From Paulinella micropora (Eukaryota > Cercozoa > Imbricatea > Euglyphida): a stretch of 64,000 nt of DNA. The stretch covers positions 287,634 through 351,633 of the forward strand of contig BJOX01000106.1 of assembly GCA_009731375.1 (NCBI GenBank), read 5' to 3'. The first letter of the stretch is position 1. Each line of letters opens with the position of its first letter. Under the pieces are notes generated by a model, which was not told where the DNA came from, did no database searches, and worked only from the letters and a program-made list of their open reading frames with translations. The position numbers were made by a program, and so were the translations under genes. Below, one piece after another: positions 20,760 through 64,000 of this stretch.

Positions 20760-23016
20760 AGATCATGCCAACCTTAGATGGCTCATGGACCGAGAACATA
20801 CGGGACGACTGGCCCGATGGCAGTCGGAGCTGGCCTTGTATGATTTCACCATCGAGTACATTAAAGGTAAAGAAAATACGATCCCAGATAGCCTATCACG
20901 GATGCCTCGGGTGAAAGGCTCCGTAGGCGACGGATTAGACCGCTTTGCATTAGAAACTCCCACGGTAGTCGGATGGACAGCCGATGATGACTGGACGGCC
21001 ACGGAGCATACAGCAGATTTCAAAGACACGTTGCCGGCGGGGATGGCATACATCGCCACCAACGCGCAAAGCTGGACACCGGGATACAGACCCGATTCTC
21101 AAGCTGAACTGTTGGACCAGCTGCAATGCATACGTCGCGTGTGCTGCGCGCAACACGAAGCTGAGGACTGGCAAGACCTGCTGGAGGAGATCGACACCCA
21201 GTCGGACATCCTCAGCGAGGGGAATATCAAGCCGGGTCAGACCCATGAACATGAACACTCCTTTAACGCATTTTTCGCGGATAAGACGCAGTCGTTCTGG
21301 GTAACCCAGCATGTTCACCCTGAACGGTCGGCGATTATCGTGGCTGCCGAGCAAACACACCGAACAAGGGGGCCTATAAGCCTAGTCACCAGTGCTCTCC
21401 AGTTGGATGACATGGATATGACGGTGGCGAGCCCCGAGGTGTTTGGTCAGTTGGCAAAGAGCTCTAAGGAATGGGGCCCCTTCATTGCTCACGCTATTGA
21501 CCCGATAGCAAATGCTGAGACGAGAGAAATAAGAGCCCATAAGAAAACGATGACCTGGCATGACAACCTCCTGTGGTATAAGGGGGCAGGCGGCAAGTGG
21601 GAAAAGACGCCTTCAAAGTGGACACTGTGGGTACCAACCCAGTTACGCAAGGCGATCCTTTTAGCCACTCACCGCTCTGCTCTCAACTCACACACGGGAA
21701 GGGATAAAATGTCATGCTTTATTTCACGCAGGCTTTGGTGGCATGGGATGCAGAAATCCATTGCCGACACAGTCGACACATGCGAACACTGCAAGCAAAC
21801 CAAGACACCACACAACAACGCTCAGAGAGGCCTTTATGGCGAATACAAGCTTGTTGAGAACCTGTTCGAAACTTTGCATGTTGATTACGTAGAACCGCTA
21901 CCGCGATCGGAGACCCACAATTATCGGTACATCCTGACAGCCATAGACCGCTTCTCGAATTATGTCTTCGCGGTACCAGTGGTGGAAAAGGATGCGGAAT
22001 CGACATGCGAGGCCCTGGTCGACCATGTCTTCCGATATACCGGGGTGCCGAAAAATGTGTACAGCGATCGGGGATCGGAGTTTACAAACGAACTCTCCGC
22101 TCGGCTGTCCACAGTGTGGGGCTTTAAGTGGAAATACGTAACTGTATATTCACCAGAGAGCAACGGCAAAATTGAGAGCGTCCATAGACCGCTCAAGGCT
22201 GTGCTCCAGCAGTATTGTCGCGATAATCAGCACATATGGCATAAGGCCTTACAGTCTTTTGTGTTCTCCATGAACAACACCGCATCGAGGGCATTGGGCG
22301 GAAAAGCCACTGGCGCTTCCCCCAATCTCCTGGTATACGGACAGCACTTGAGGATTCCGGAGGAGCTGGTGTTACCAAACCTCCCGGAAGGGGGCCTTTT
22401 GGAGCATGATGAGCTGATGGCCTGTCGCCTACGAGTCATGGCGGAAGCCAGACACTACGTCATGAAGGCGCGGGAGGCCGAAGAGGCTCACAAACAAAAC
22501 CAGCAGACGCCGAACAAAGTCAAGTATGAGTCGGGGGAATACCATAAAGGGGACTTAGTCTTCCTGTATGTGCCCAAGGTACCCAACTTGGTTAGCGTCA
22601 AACTCTTCCCGATGTGGCAAGGCCCTTACACTGTCGTAGAACAAGTAGGTGCTTTGACATACCGAATACAGGGAAAGGGTAAGACGCTAGTAGTACATGT
22701 ACAGCGGCTGATGCGTTTCAACCCCATGCTGGATCGTAACGAAACGATGACGGAAGCGGTACAGAAGCTCGAACACAGTTTAAGGCCGCCGCCCAAGCGC
22801 CGAGACAAGACGGCAGAGGCGAAAGAGGACCCGACACAACCCTTGCCGGCCGAAGCCGAGGGGAATGATCCGAATAATAACGAAGCCGACGAAGTCGCGG
22901 CTGAACAAGCCGACGCTTCCGAGGGGGAAGTTATCGCGCCAGGGCCAACCAACCACCTGCAGTCGGAACAGGAGGAGAAGGTTGAACCGGTGCCGAGACG
23001 CCCACCAGCTGAATAA
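20760..23016 (+). pseudogene. Ty3/gypsy RNase H C-part and integrase
   Basis: The frame resumes with DHANLRWLMDREHTGR and GKENTIPDSLSR (end of RNase H). The integrase follows with an H-H-C-C zinc site (HRSALNSH, then CEHCKQTK), the rve core with catalytic blocks HVDYVEPL (Asp), VYSDRGSEF (Asp) and ESNGKIESV (Glu), and a C-terminal GPY/F module (MWQGPYTVV, VHVQRLMRF). An acidic, Pro- and Glu-rich tail precedes the stop at 23014. All three catalytic residues are intact. This is the best-preserved part of the element, but upstream stops and the insertion leave the copy inactive. Confidence 0.92.
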
Positions 23017-23525
23017 AGCTGAGGTCGGCCGACGACGTGAAAACCATGCACTGGCACGTCGGAAAGATATACCTTCTTCGGCCACCGGAGGCACATGTCG
23101 GCGACGACTGCCTCAACGATTTCTTCCTCATGAAAGTGAGAGAATGGGAGCCGCAGACTCGGGTCACGCGCACAAGCAAGGCAATCAAAGCCGAGCCGCC
23201 CGTACTGCAGTTCTATCGATCACACCAGGACCTCGACGAGCCGGAATCGCGGACTTTTTATCCAGTATACCGCGACTCCAACCAATTCGAAACGTTCTGG
23301 AAAGGCATCAAGGACAAGTCCGAAGGCTACACGCCGTGGCAAATACAGGCGTGGCCTAGGATGGTGCTGGATTACCCATTCGATCTACAGCACGGTCGAA
23401 TCCCCCTACGGGTGTGGGATGAGATAGTAGCCGAGGGCATAGCGACCCATTTCATCGGGGCACCACCACCAGGCAAATATAAGAAAGCCAAATTAGGGCA
23501 GGCAAAGAGGCGCAAGCTAGCCTAG
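23013..23525 (+). pseudogene. C-terminal extension of Ty3 pol, shifted frame
   Basis: A frame open from 23013 (one base off the integrase frame) encodes about 170 residues (MHWHVGKIYLL, DFFLMKVREW, YPFDLQHGRIPLRVWDEI) ending in a basic tail (KRRKLA). It begins exactly where the integrase frame stops, so it is probably a continuation after a frameshift. Its function is unknown; a chromatin-reading targeting domain is conceivable in this position but no chromodomain core was recognised. Confidence 0.5.
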
Positions 23526-24328
23526 CCCAGCATGCCGTGTGACACCTCACAAGCATAGTTAACGCGGGTAGTATGCGAGATCCAAAGACCAATACTGGGT
23601 AGCAACAGTAAGAAACTAGCCATAGGAAAGGGACACGGCTTTGGACTCCATATCTGTTAAAATACTACCTAAATCCATTCTTCTTAGGGATAGCAAAAGA
23701 AAGCCTAACATGACATGATACACGGGAAAAGACCCTGCCTTACCCTCCGTGAGGTGCGACGGCCCTGAAGGTATCTTGACGGGCTAGTAGTTGGTGTTCC
23801 ACCAGGGGTCGGAATAGCTTCGGGCTAACCATGTTGACGCGCAGCAATGCCCGTTGATATGGTTGGCATTGCACATTATACCCACCTCCTCTCGAGTTGC
23901 ACACCCGCCTCCCGCGGCAATGGCATGAGTGGTGTATGATAAGTTATTCTCCACAGAGTGTCTTAGATATTACGCTCGCTCTTGTTTGCTCTTTGTTTGG
24001 ATGGAAGGGGCTCTAAGGCACCCGACGGCCCTACGTATACACATAAGCATATCTATACCACTAAGAAATATAACATGTCCCTATATATATACCGCCGCAA
24101 ATCGCGCAGTACGGCGAGGATGGAACACGCGGACAGCAAAGATGACCGGGGCATGGGTGCACCCGCGTTGTCACGCTGTTGACCAGCGTTTGGAAACGAG
24201 CAGAGAGTCGAACACCGACACGAGAACAACACACACATTGCACATTGCTCGGTGTGCTTGGGCTGACATACAGATATATATACACACGAAATCACGGAAA
24301 TATACGTGATACAGGCACCTGGCGGTGT
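23526..24328. other. noncoding stretch between pol and 3' ORF
   Basis: About 800 bases without a supported gene; ATATAT-rich patches near 24080 and 24270. Part of the Ty3 element. Confidence 0.5.
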
Positions 24329-26997
24329 ATGTTTGGCACAGAACATCTGGTGGAGCAGTATCTCGGATTCCTCCTGGCGTGCGTGGCTTCGGTCCTGGTG
24401 ATACTGATAGTACACCTAGGATTACGGACGATCGCGGGAGAAGGGCAACGGCTCCCTCCATCCGCGCGAGATAGTCCGGCCGGAACGACCCCGGCAGCTA
24501 GCCCGGTGGTTGACCGGCGTCGCGAAGCGGAGCAGCTGGACGAACCAGACCCATCTGAGGCAGCGAACTTCAGGTGCGGTCACATACATACCTCACCAGA
24601 GGGGACACCCCACATCACAATGACCACTCCGAGCAGTGGCGCAAACAACTTTGCAAGCAAGAGCGCACAGGGAAACAAAACCCTGCAGCGCAACCTTGGC
24701 GGTCCCAATACACCGCTCACACCCGCTCAACCTTCAGGTGGTACAACTCAGGCTAGTGTTGTGACCACACCGAAATCCCCACGGGAAAAGCTGAGGTCGA
24801 GTCGGAGATGTTGACGACCCCTATGAAGTCATCGGCTGACGAGGGGGAGGCACCGACTGAGGACAGCAGTACACCTGCATCGCAACACATCGATGAGGAC
24901 GTCGATCCCGAAGGGCTAAACACCCCTCAGCACTCGGGATTTGGGTGGATCCCAGAAGAAGACGAGAGCCTATATTATGGCGAAGAATTGAGCCTCACGC
25001 GGATGGACGCTAGGGAGGAAGCACGCTTGAGATACTGGAAGAAAGTCGGCGATGAGGATAGAACCAAGCCCGACGCTTACAGTGACAAGCTGAACCCGCC
25101 CGAAGAGAAGCGGCCCGATGAGCGGCCACGGCCCACGGACCCGGCGTACCAGCACCACCGCTGCCCGCGACCGGAGCCGACGGCACATTGGGGCAGGGAC
25201 GAAGTATTCCCCGCGTACTTTCACGCCTCCGATAATATATTCGGAGTATACGGACCGATCGATCGTCCGATATACGCATATTCGGAACGGGGCCCGGTAC
25301 CGCCGCGAACGTGGAGAGTCGTAGCACCCGGAGTGCGTAAGCCATATCGCATCGACACGGAAACGATGTTGAGAGGTATGGACCTACACCTGAACCAAGA
25401 CCCAGATCGGGAAAGGGAGGAGTATCAGAAACCGGTGCGCTACGCGTATGACCCACTGACGCGTAGAATACACCGGATCTACCCACCTTACCCACCTTAC
25501 CCAGATATCACGGATGCGGAGCGCAGGCTGTGGCTACAATGCCCGGCGCTCGCACACACAACAAACGAACGAACGTTCCCGTTCACACCGTCTAAGGAGC
25601 CGTACCGAATACGATTGGTGGGCAACCAGGTTAATTGGGTCCCAGATCCGCACTTGTTTGAGGCAAACCCTCGCAAGATTAACCTGCCGCCACCAAAGCC
25701 TCCATTCGACGAACGGGGCTTCTCGGACTACCTTGACAAAGCAAGGTACGAGCCCACCGAACAGGACAACGTCCTGAGGGTACAGGGTGAAGGGTCAAAG
25801 AAACGCGGGAGAGGATGGGGTCCGAGATGCTCGCGGAGATGGCACCTCACGGAAAGAGCGTATGCATCACCAGAGCGATACGGGCCTCACCGATGCCCAG
25901 ATCACGCATACAACAATGACATCGAATTGATATCCTGCGCATGGACACCACCATGTTTCGGATGGGATGTCCCACCCACATGGGGGTTTCGTGACAACCC
26001 ATTACCGGGGATCGCTCGATACAAGTCGATGGATGAGGACCGAGTGAGATTTACCAAAGCCTTGTTCGAGCAAGCCAAATCGTTACGAGGATGGTGGGAA
26101 TGGAGGACTATCAGCGAAAGCACGCCCTCCGGTTCTACGGCATCTGGAAAGATCCGGGATGTTTGCTTGAACCACACCAGCTCAGAAAGTTGCAGTGGTC
26201 GCAGGAAGATATCAATTCTTACTACAGACTGCTCGAATATGAGGAAGTCAAGGCATACCGAGCCTACTACCTTCGGAGCAAACATGACCAAACCTGGGAC
26301 CTCAGGGTTGAAGAGAATGTACTCGCGTACTATAGGCAGGTCTTAGGCATACCCAAGCCTCCCCTCCCTATGTAGGCCGCGAGGCATAAAACGACGAATA
26401 CCTGAGCGTTTCCGAGGTGCGGCTCGGCTACGGCAGCAGTATTACGTACGTTTCCAACACGAGCATCGGCTCGCGTGGCTGCTGACGATATACCGGCAGT
26501 TGACGAGGAGCGACGATCCAAAGACATCCCGCATCGCCAACCAGTTAGCCGATCCTGACGAGAACGTTCCGAACACATATCGAGGCCGCGTGAGAGGCTT
26601 CGAACAATGGATCGAACGATTCAGGGCACAGGACGCACTGGGTTGGGACAGACTTGTCCAAGCCGATGAGTTCCGATGGCACAAAATAACTCAACGGTTG
26701 GATTATATCTACCACTTTCGACGTGAGTGGCCGTACTGGAGGCAACAGTACGAATACCAGCTGGCACAGATCATTGGTCAATTCGCCCCAGTCATAAGGT
26801 GTATCGTGCCACAGCACTCGGAAGTCGGAGAAGACTTGACCTGGTCGGAAGCGAGGGCTTTGAAAGAAAGCCTGGATCAGGAATTAGACATACCAGCGGA
26901 AGACCAACCCGCAGTAACATGGAGATGGCAACCATCATCACCGTCTAGCGAAGAGGAGTTCATAAACTCCCTCGAGGAAATATACCTCGACGAATAA
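24329..26997 (+). pseudogene. extra 3' ORF of the Ty3 element with an N-terminal membrane segment
   Basis: A long reading region in the env/extra-ORF position after integrase. From ATG 24329 the product has a hydrophobic helix (GFLLACVASVLVILIVHLGL) and then a Pro/Thr/Ser-rich stretch. It passes with shifts near 24808, 26090 and 26350 into a large region rich in Pro, Tyr, Trp and Arg (YPPYPPYP, WGPRCSRRWHL) and a helical C-terminus (QWIERFRAQD, WPYWRQQYEYQL), ending at 26997. Each frame switch occurs where the next frame takes over without loss of coding character. No envelope or other family is recognised, and cleavage or fusion motifs were not seen. Confidence 0.55.
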
Positions 26998-27799
26998 GCG
27001 TAGACGCGTTTTGAGACCCAGCCAATGGGTTGTATATATATTGTTAGACACTTCTACCTTCGCCACAGCGAAGTAGATACTTGCCGGGTGGCAATAAGAA
27101 AATGTCTGCAGACAACAAAACCAAACAAACAACGCCGAACACGCCAACGGCACTCTTGACACTGGCATAGCGCCCGTCCATCCCTATGATGACGAGGATG
27201 CACGGGGGTGTTAAACAATTAAGATTAATGCCTCCCTGTATTCTCGGGATCACAGATCCTTCGGACGGACTAGGGCCGAGACATGTGCTAGGGACACGGA
27301 ATCTTAGAGTTGCTCGGAGTGTTGTTTCAGATCGGATACAACACGCCTAGTAATGCTCGGATCACAGGTCCTTTAAGAGGAACCGGAGCGGTTGCAAGTG
27401 CTACCGACCCTCAACCTCGAGAGGGTTGAGGCGCGGCGGCAAATGCGGGTCAAAGACCCGGGAAGGCATGGAGAAAGAAGACGGCGAAGGGATGGTTTGA
27501 CTGCGACATGATCAGACCGTTGTACGTCTATGGCAGACCGCCATAGAAGAGGGGGAGGTGATAGTTCAAAATTGAAATTCAAATTTGAACTTGAAAATCT
27601 CCAAACTCAAATTTGCATTTTGTAAGCACCGGACCGTACAACGGTGATGAAGAGGAAAAAATTTAGCGGTCACTCAAGCTACTCAATGGGTTGTCTCCAC
27701 AGGAGATGATCACCCAGGAGGAAACAGACTCGGAAAGTACGCTCTCATTCATCGATATTTACCAATCTACCCCTAGTTACTACGGTTCCCGTATAAGAC
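26998..27799. other. 3' untranslated part of the Ty3 element
   Basis: About 800 bases with no gene. A GGATCACAG...CCTT motif occurs twice (about 27249 and 27359), and there is an AAATTGAAATTCAAATTTGAA AT-rich patch near 27570. Confidence 0.5.
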
Positions 27800-27812
27800 G
27801 GGGAGGGGGGAT
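27800..27812 (+). promoter_or_regulatory. polypurine tract of the Ty3 element
   Basis: GGGGAGGGGGG followed by AT lies directly against the TG start of the 3' LTR, as expected for the plus-strand primer. Confidence 0.75.
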
Positions 27813-28211
27813 TGTAGGCGCAGATAGGTAAATATGCGACCTTTTCTTATACACCTATACACAGTGATGTATAGAAGAGCTATATCTCTTTAAGTCTCAT
27901 GATCATACGGTAGTTATATCCGTTTTATTTATATACTTTTGAGCCGGTTGAAAACGATAATATTACGATTCATAACCGGTACTACTTTTTTAAGCAGTAT
28001 AATATTATCGTTAGGTGTGATACTGGGAAAATGCTTTTCTTTTTCAATTTTCAACGGTTGCTTGGCTCTGACAGTCTCCTGCATTTTCCGCCATACTGGT
28101 TTCCTCTCTTTCGGTAGAGGAGGAAGATTAGGTTATTTTCAGAGTGCTGTGGAATTGGAAGGATAAATACCCCGGCTTATATTAAATAATATCTTTTGAT
28201 TATAACCGACA
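27813..28211 (+). repeat. 3' LTR of the large Ty3 element
   Basis: A 399-base TG...CA sequence nearly identical to the reverse complement of 3892-4287. It is preceded by the polypurine tract and followed at once by the C-terminal half of the piggyBac transposase. Confidence 0.85.
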
Positions 28212-28690
28212 AAAATGCATTTCAGTACCACGACCATCTCTACTTATCTGCGTTCGAAAGGAACCACCAGGCCAGGCTTGGTTGCAAACGAGCTCTTAAC
28301 AGCCAAAAAAGCATCTGCGATTGATCTGCGATTGATTGGGCTATGCTGAGCCAGGCTAGCGAGAAACTCCGAGGTTCCGAACCAAACCTTCCTCACCGTG
28401 TGACGAAATTAGCTATGTACCCTCTGGTGGATATGAGCGATGCAATACGATGCAAAAGGGAGGCAGGGGAGTCGTGGAATCAATCCACCGCAAGTGCGAA
28501 GCGACGCAGATGCAGGGTATGTAAGTTTGTCAAGGGAAGTTCATCCTACGTGATCACATCATTTTATTGTGAGACCTGCGGTCCTGAGAGGGCGCTGTGT
28601 AGGACTAAGGGTCGCGGGTGTCATGGGTGGCATATTAAGCATGAAGACCCCGGAGGAAAAAGAAAAAACTTAAGGCTTCGTTTGAGGTGA
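28212..28690 (+). pseudogene. piggyBac transposase, C-terminal part
   Basis: Continues the transposase cut at 4288. The first frame (about 28214-28330, NAFQYHDHLY) is followed by a shift near a duplicated TGCGATTGATC (28317-28338), then a second frame (28343-28690) with LPHRVTKLAMYPLVDM and the cysteine-rich zinc-binding tail CRVCKF, CETC, C and GCHGWHIKH typical of piggyBac C-termini. It ends in a basic tail and TGA. Confidence 0.8.
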
Positions 28691-28940
28691 TTACTAATGT
28701 CGTTTCAAGTTCCAATTGGAAACAGTCTTTTTTGGTACTTAGGTGTGAGGGGGCTACCTGCGAAGAACATTTTCCTTTTTAAGTTGTGTATTAAATTTTT
28801 CATGACTTTATGTCCAGTTTGTTCACAATATAAGCAATTTCAATAAATAAATATCATTTTATTATTTTTTCCTGTGGTGGAAAGTAAAATAATATCGTTT
28901 CCAATTGGAAACCGGGCCCGGGAACTTAAACATTAAATCG
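28691..28940 (+). repeat. 3' end of the piggyBac element
   Basis: Contains TTCCAATTGGAAA at 28711 and 28898 and the terminal match GGGAACTTAAACATTAA ending at the TTAA 28933-28936, mirror of the end at 6461-6478. Confidence 0.65.
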
Positions 28941-29146
28941 TTTGAAGTCATTCCTGAACGAAATAGAAAACTAGTTAGTGAAGTCGAAACGTAGTGCAGA
29001 GGAGAATCTAACGGGCCGGTCAAAAACAGTAAAATGTCAACGGAAGTGGTTTTGGCTGGTCGTTAAAGTGCTCAGTCTGATAGTCCCAATACCTCATATT
29101 AATAATTAAGCTTATTTACTGAACTGAACAGAACAGAACAGAAGAG

Positions 29147-29202
<56 letters not shown>

Positions 29203-29283
29203 TGAAAAGAGAGACATCGAAGTTAGAAGTGCATGAATATATCTGATTAATTAACACTTGGAGTTACAAGATTCCGATGAGGC
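28941..29283. other. downstream flank of the DMXL gene, GA microsatellite
   Basis: Unique DNA, then GAACA and (GA)n tracts at 29125-29200. Read on the minus strand this follows the DMXL stop and should hold its 3' untranslated region. No other gene is seen. Confidence 0.5.
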
Positions 29284-63951
<34,668 letters not shown>

Positions 63952-64000
63952 CTAGGTAGGTAGGTAGGTTAGGTAAGTTAGGTAGGTAGGTTAGGTTGGT
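63952..64000. repeat. GGTA repeats at window end
   Basis: Start of another GGTA-type intron of the DMXL gene. Confidence 0.7.

Noticed and set aside
3892-28211. Terminal inverted repeats of a single 24-kb DNA transposon
   Set aside because: The repeats have TG...CA ends, one has a primer binding site and the other a polypurine tract, and the piggyBac halves lie outside them, so they are LTRs of one retroelement separated by an inversion.

Overview
The window is nuclear DNA of a eukaryote. It has spliced genes with U2-type GT-AG introns, a WD40/Rav1 scaffold gene, MYND zinc fingers, Ty1/copia, Ty3/gypsy and piggyBac elements, a tRNA-derived SINE and very heavy tetranucleotide repeats. A unicellular alga or other protist fits, but the species cannot be fixed from the sequence. 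Four N gaps (18874-18883, 20083-20597, 34416-34425, 44629-44871), some edged by homopolymer runs, mark a draft assembly.

Left part (1-28.9 kb) is nested mobile DNA. A decayed copia element (integrase at 100-757 on +; linker, RT and RNase H at 11352-8821 on -) lies next to a piggyBac element whose transposase is cut in two (N part 6244-4288 on -, C part 28212-28690 on +). Inside the piggyBac gene sits a very large Ty3/gypsy element: 5' LTR (4287-3892, -), primer binding site, leader, ORF0/ORF1 (2353-759, -), then gag, protease, RT, RNase H, integrase, an extra 3' ORF, polypurine tract and 3' LTR (11352-28211, +). The strand conflicts in copia, piggyBac and the Ty3 5' end all vanish if one 10.6-kb segment (754-11352) is inverted back. 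Both junctions then restore open reading frames, and the breakpoints carry inverted 5-bp matches (ATGTC / GACAT). A separate 4.17-kb block (16590-20759) with host-like genes (two-finger MYND protein, LRR-like protein, a membrane-anchored protein) interrupts the RNase H of the Ty3 element.

Right part (29.28-64 kb) is one host gene on the minus strand: the C-terminal half of a DMXL/Rav1 (rabconnectin-3alpha) homologue, the RAVE-complex scaffold for V-ATPase assembly. I could place 33 exons (63951 down to 29284, about 4.57 kb coding, more than 85 percent intron); exon lengths and intron phases agree across all joins. The introns are almost pure microsatellite, and many are arrays of copies of the adjoining exon edge plus its splice site joined to a tetranucleotide tract (about 45 copies at 52.6-57.0 kb, about 12 at 50.4-51.4 kb). 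This exon-edge amplification is the most unusual structure in the window. Also in these introns are two inverted solo-LTR-like copies, three SINE copies, a 208-bp MITE and telomere-like tracts.
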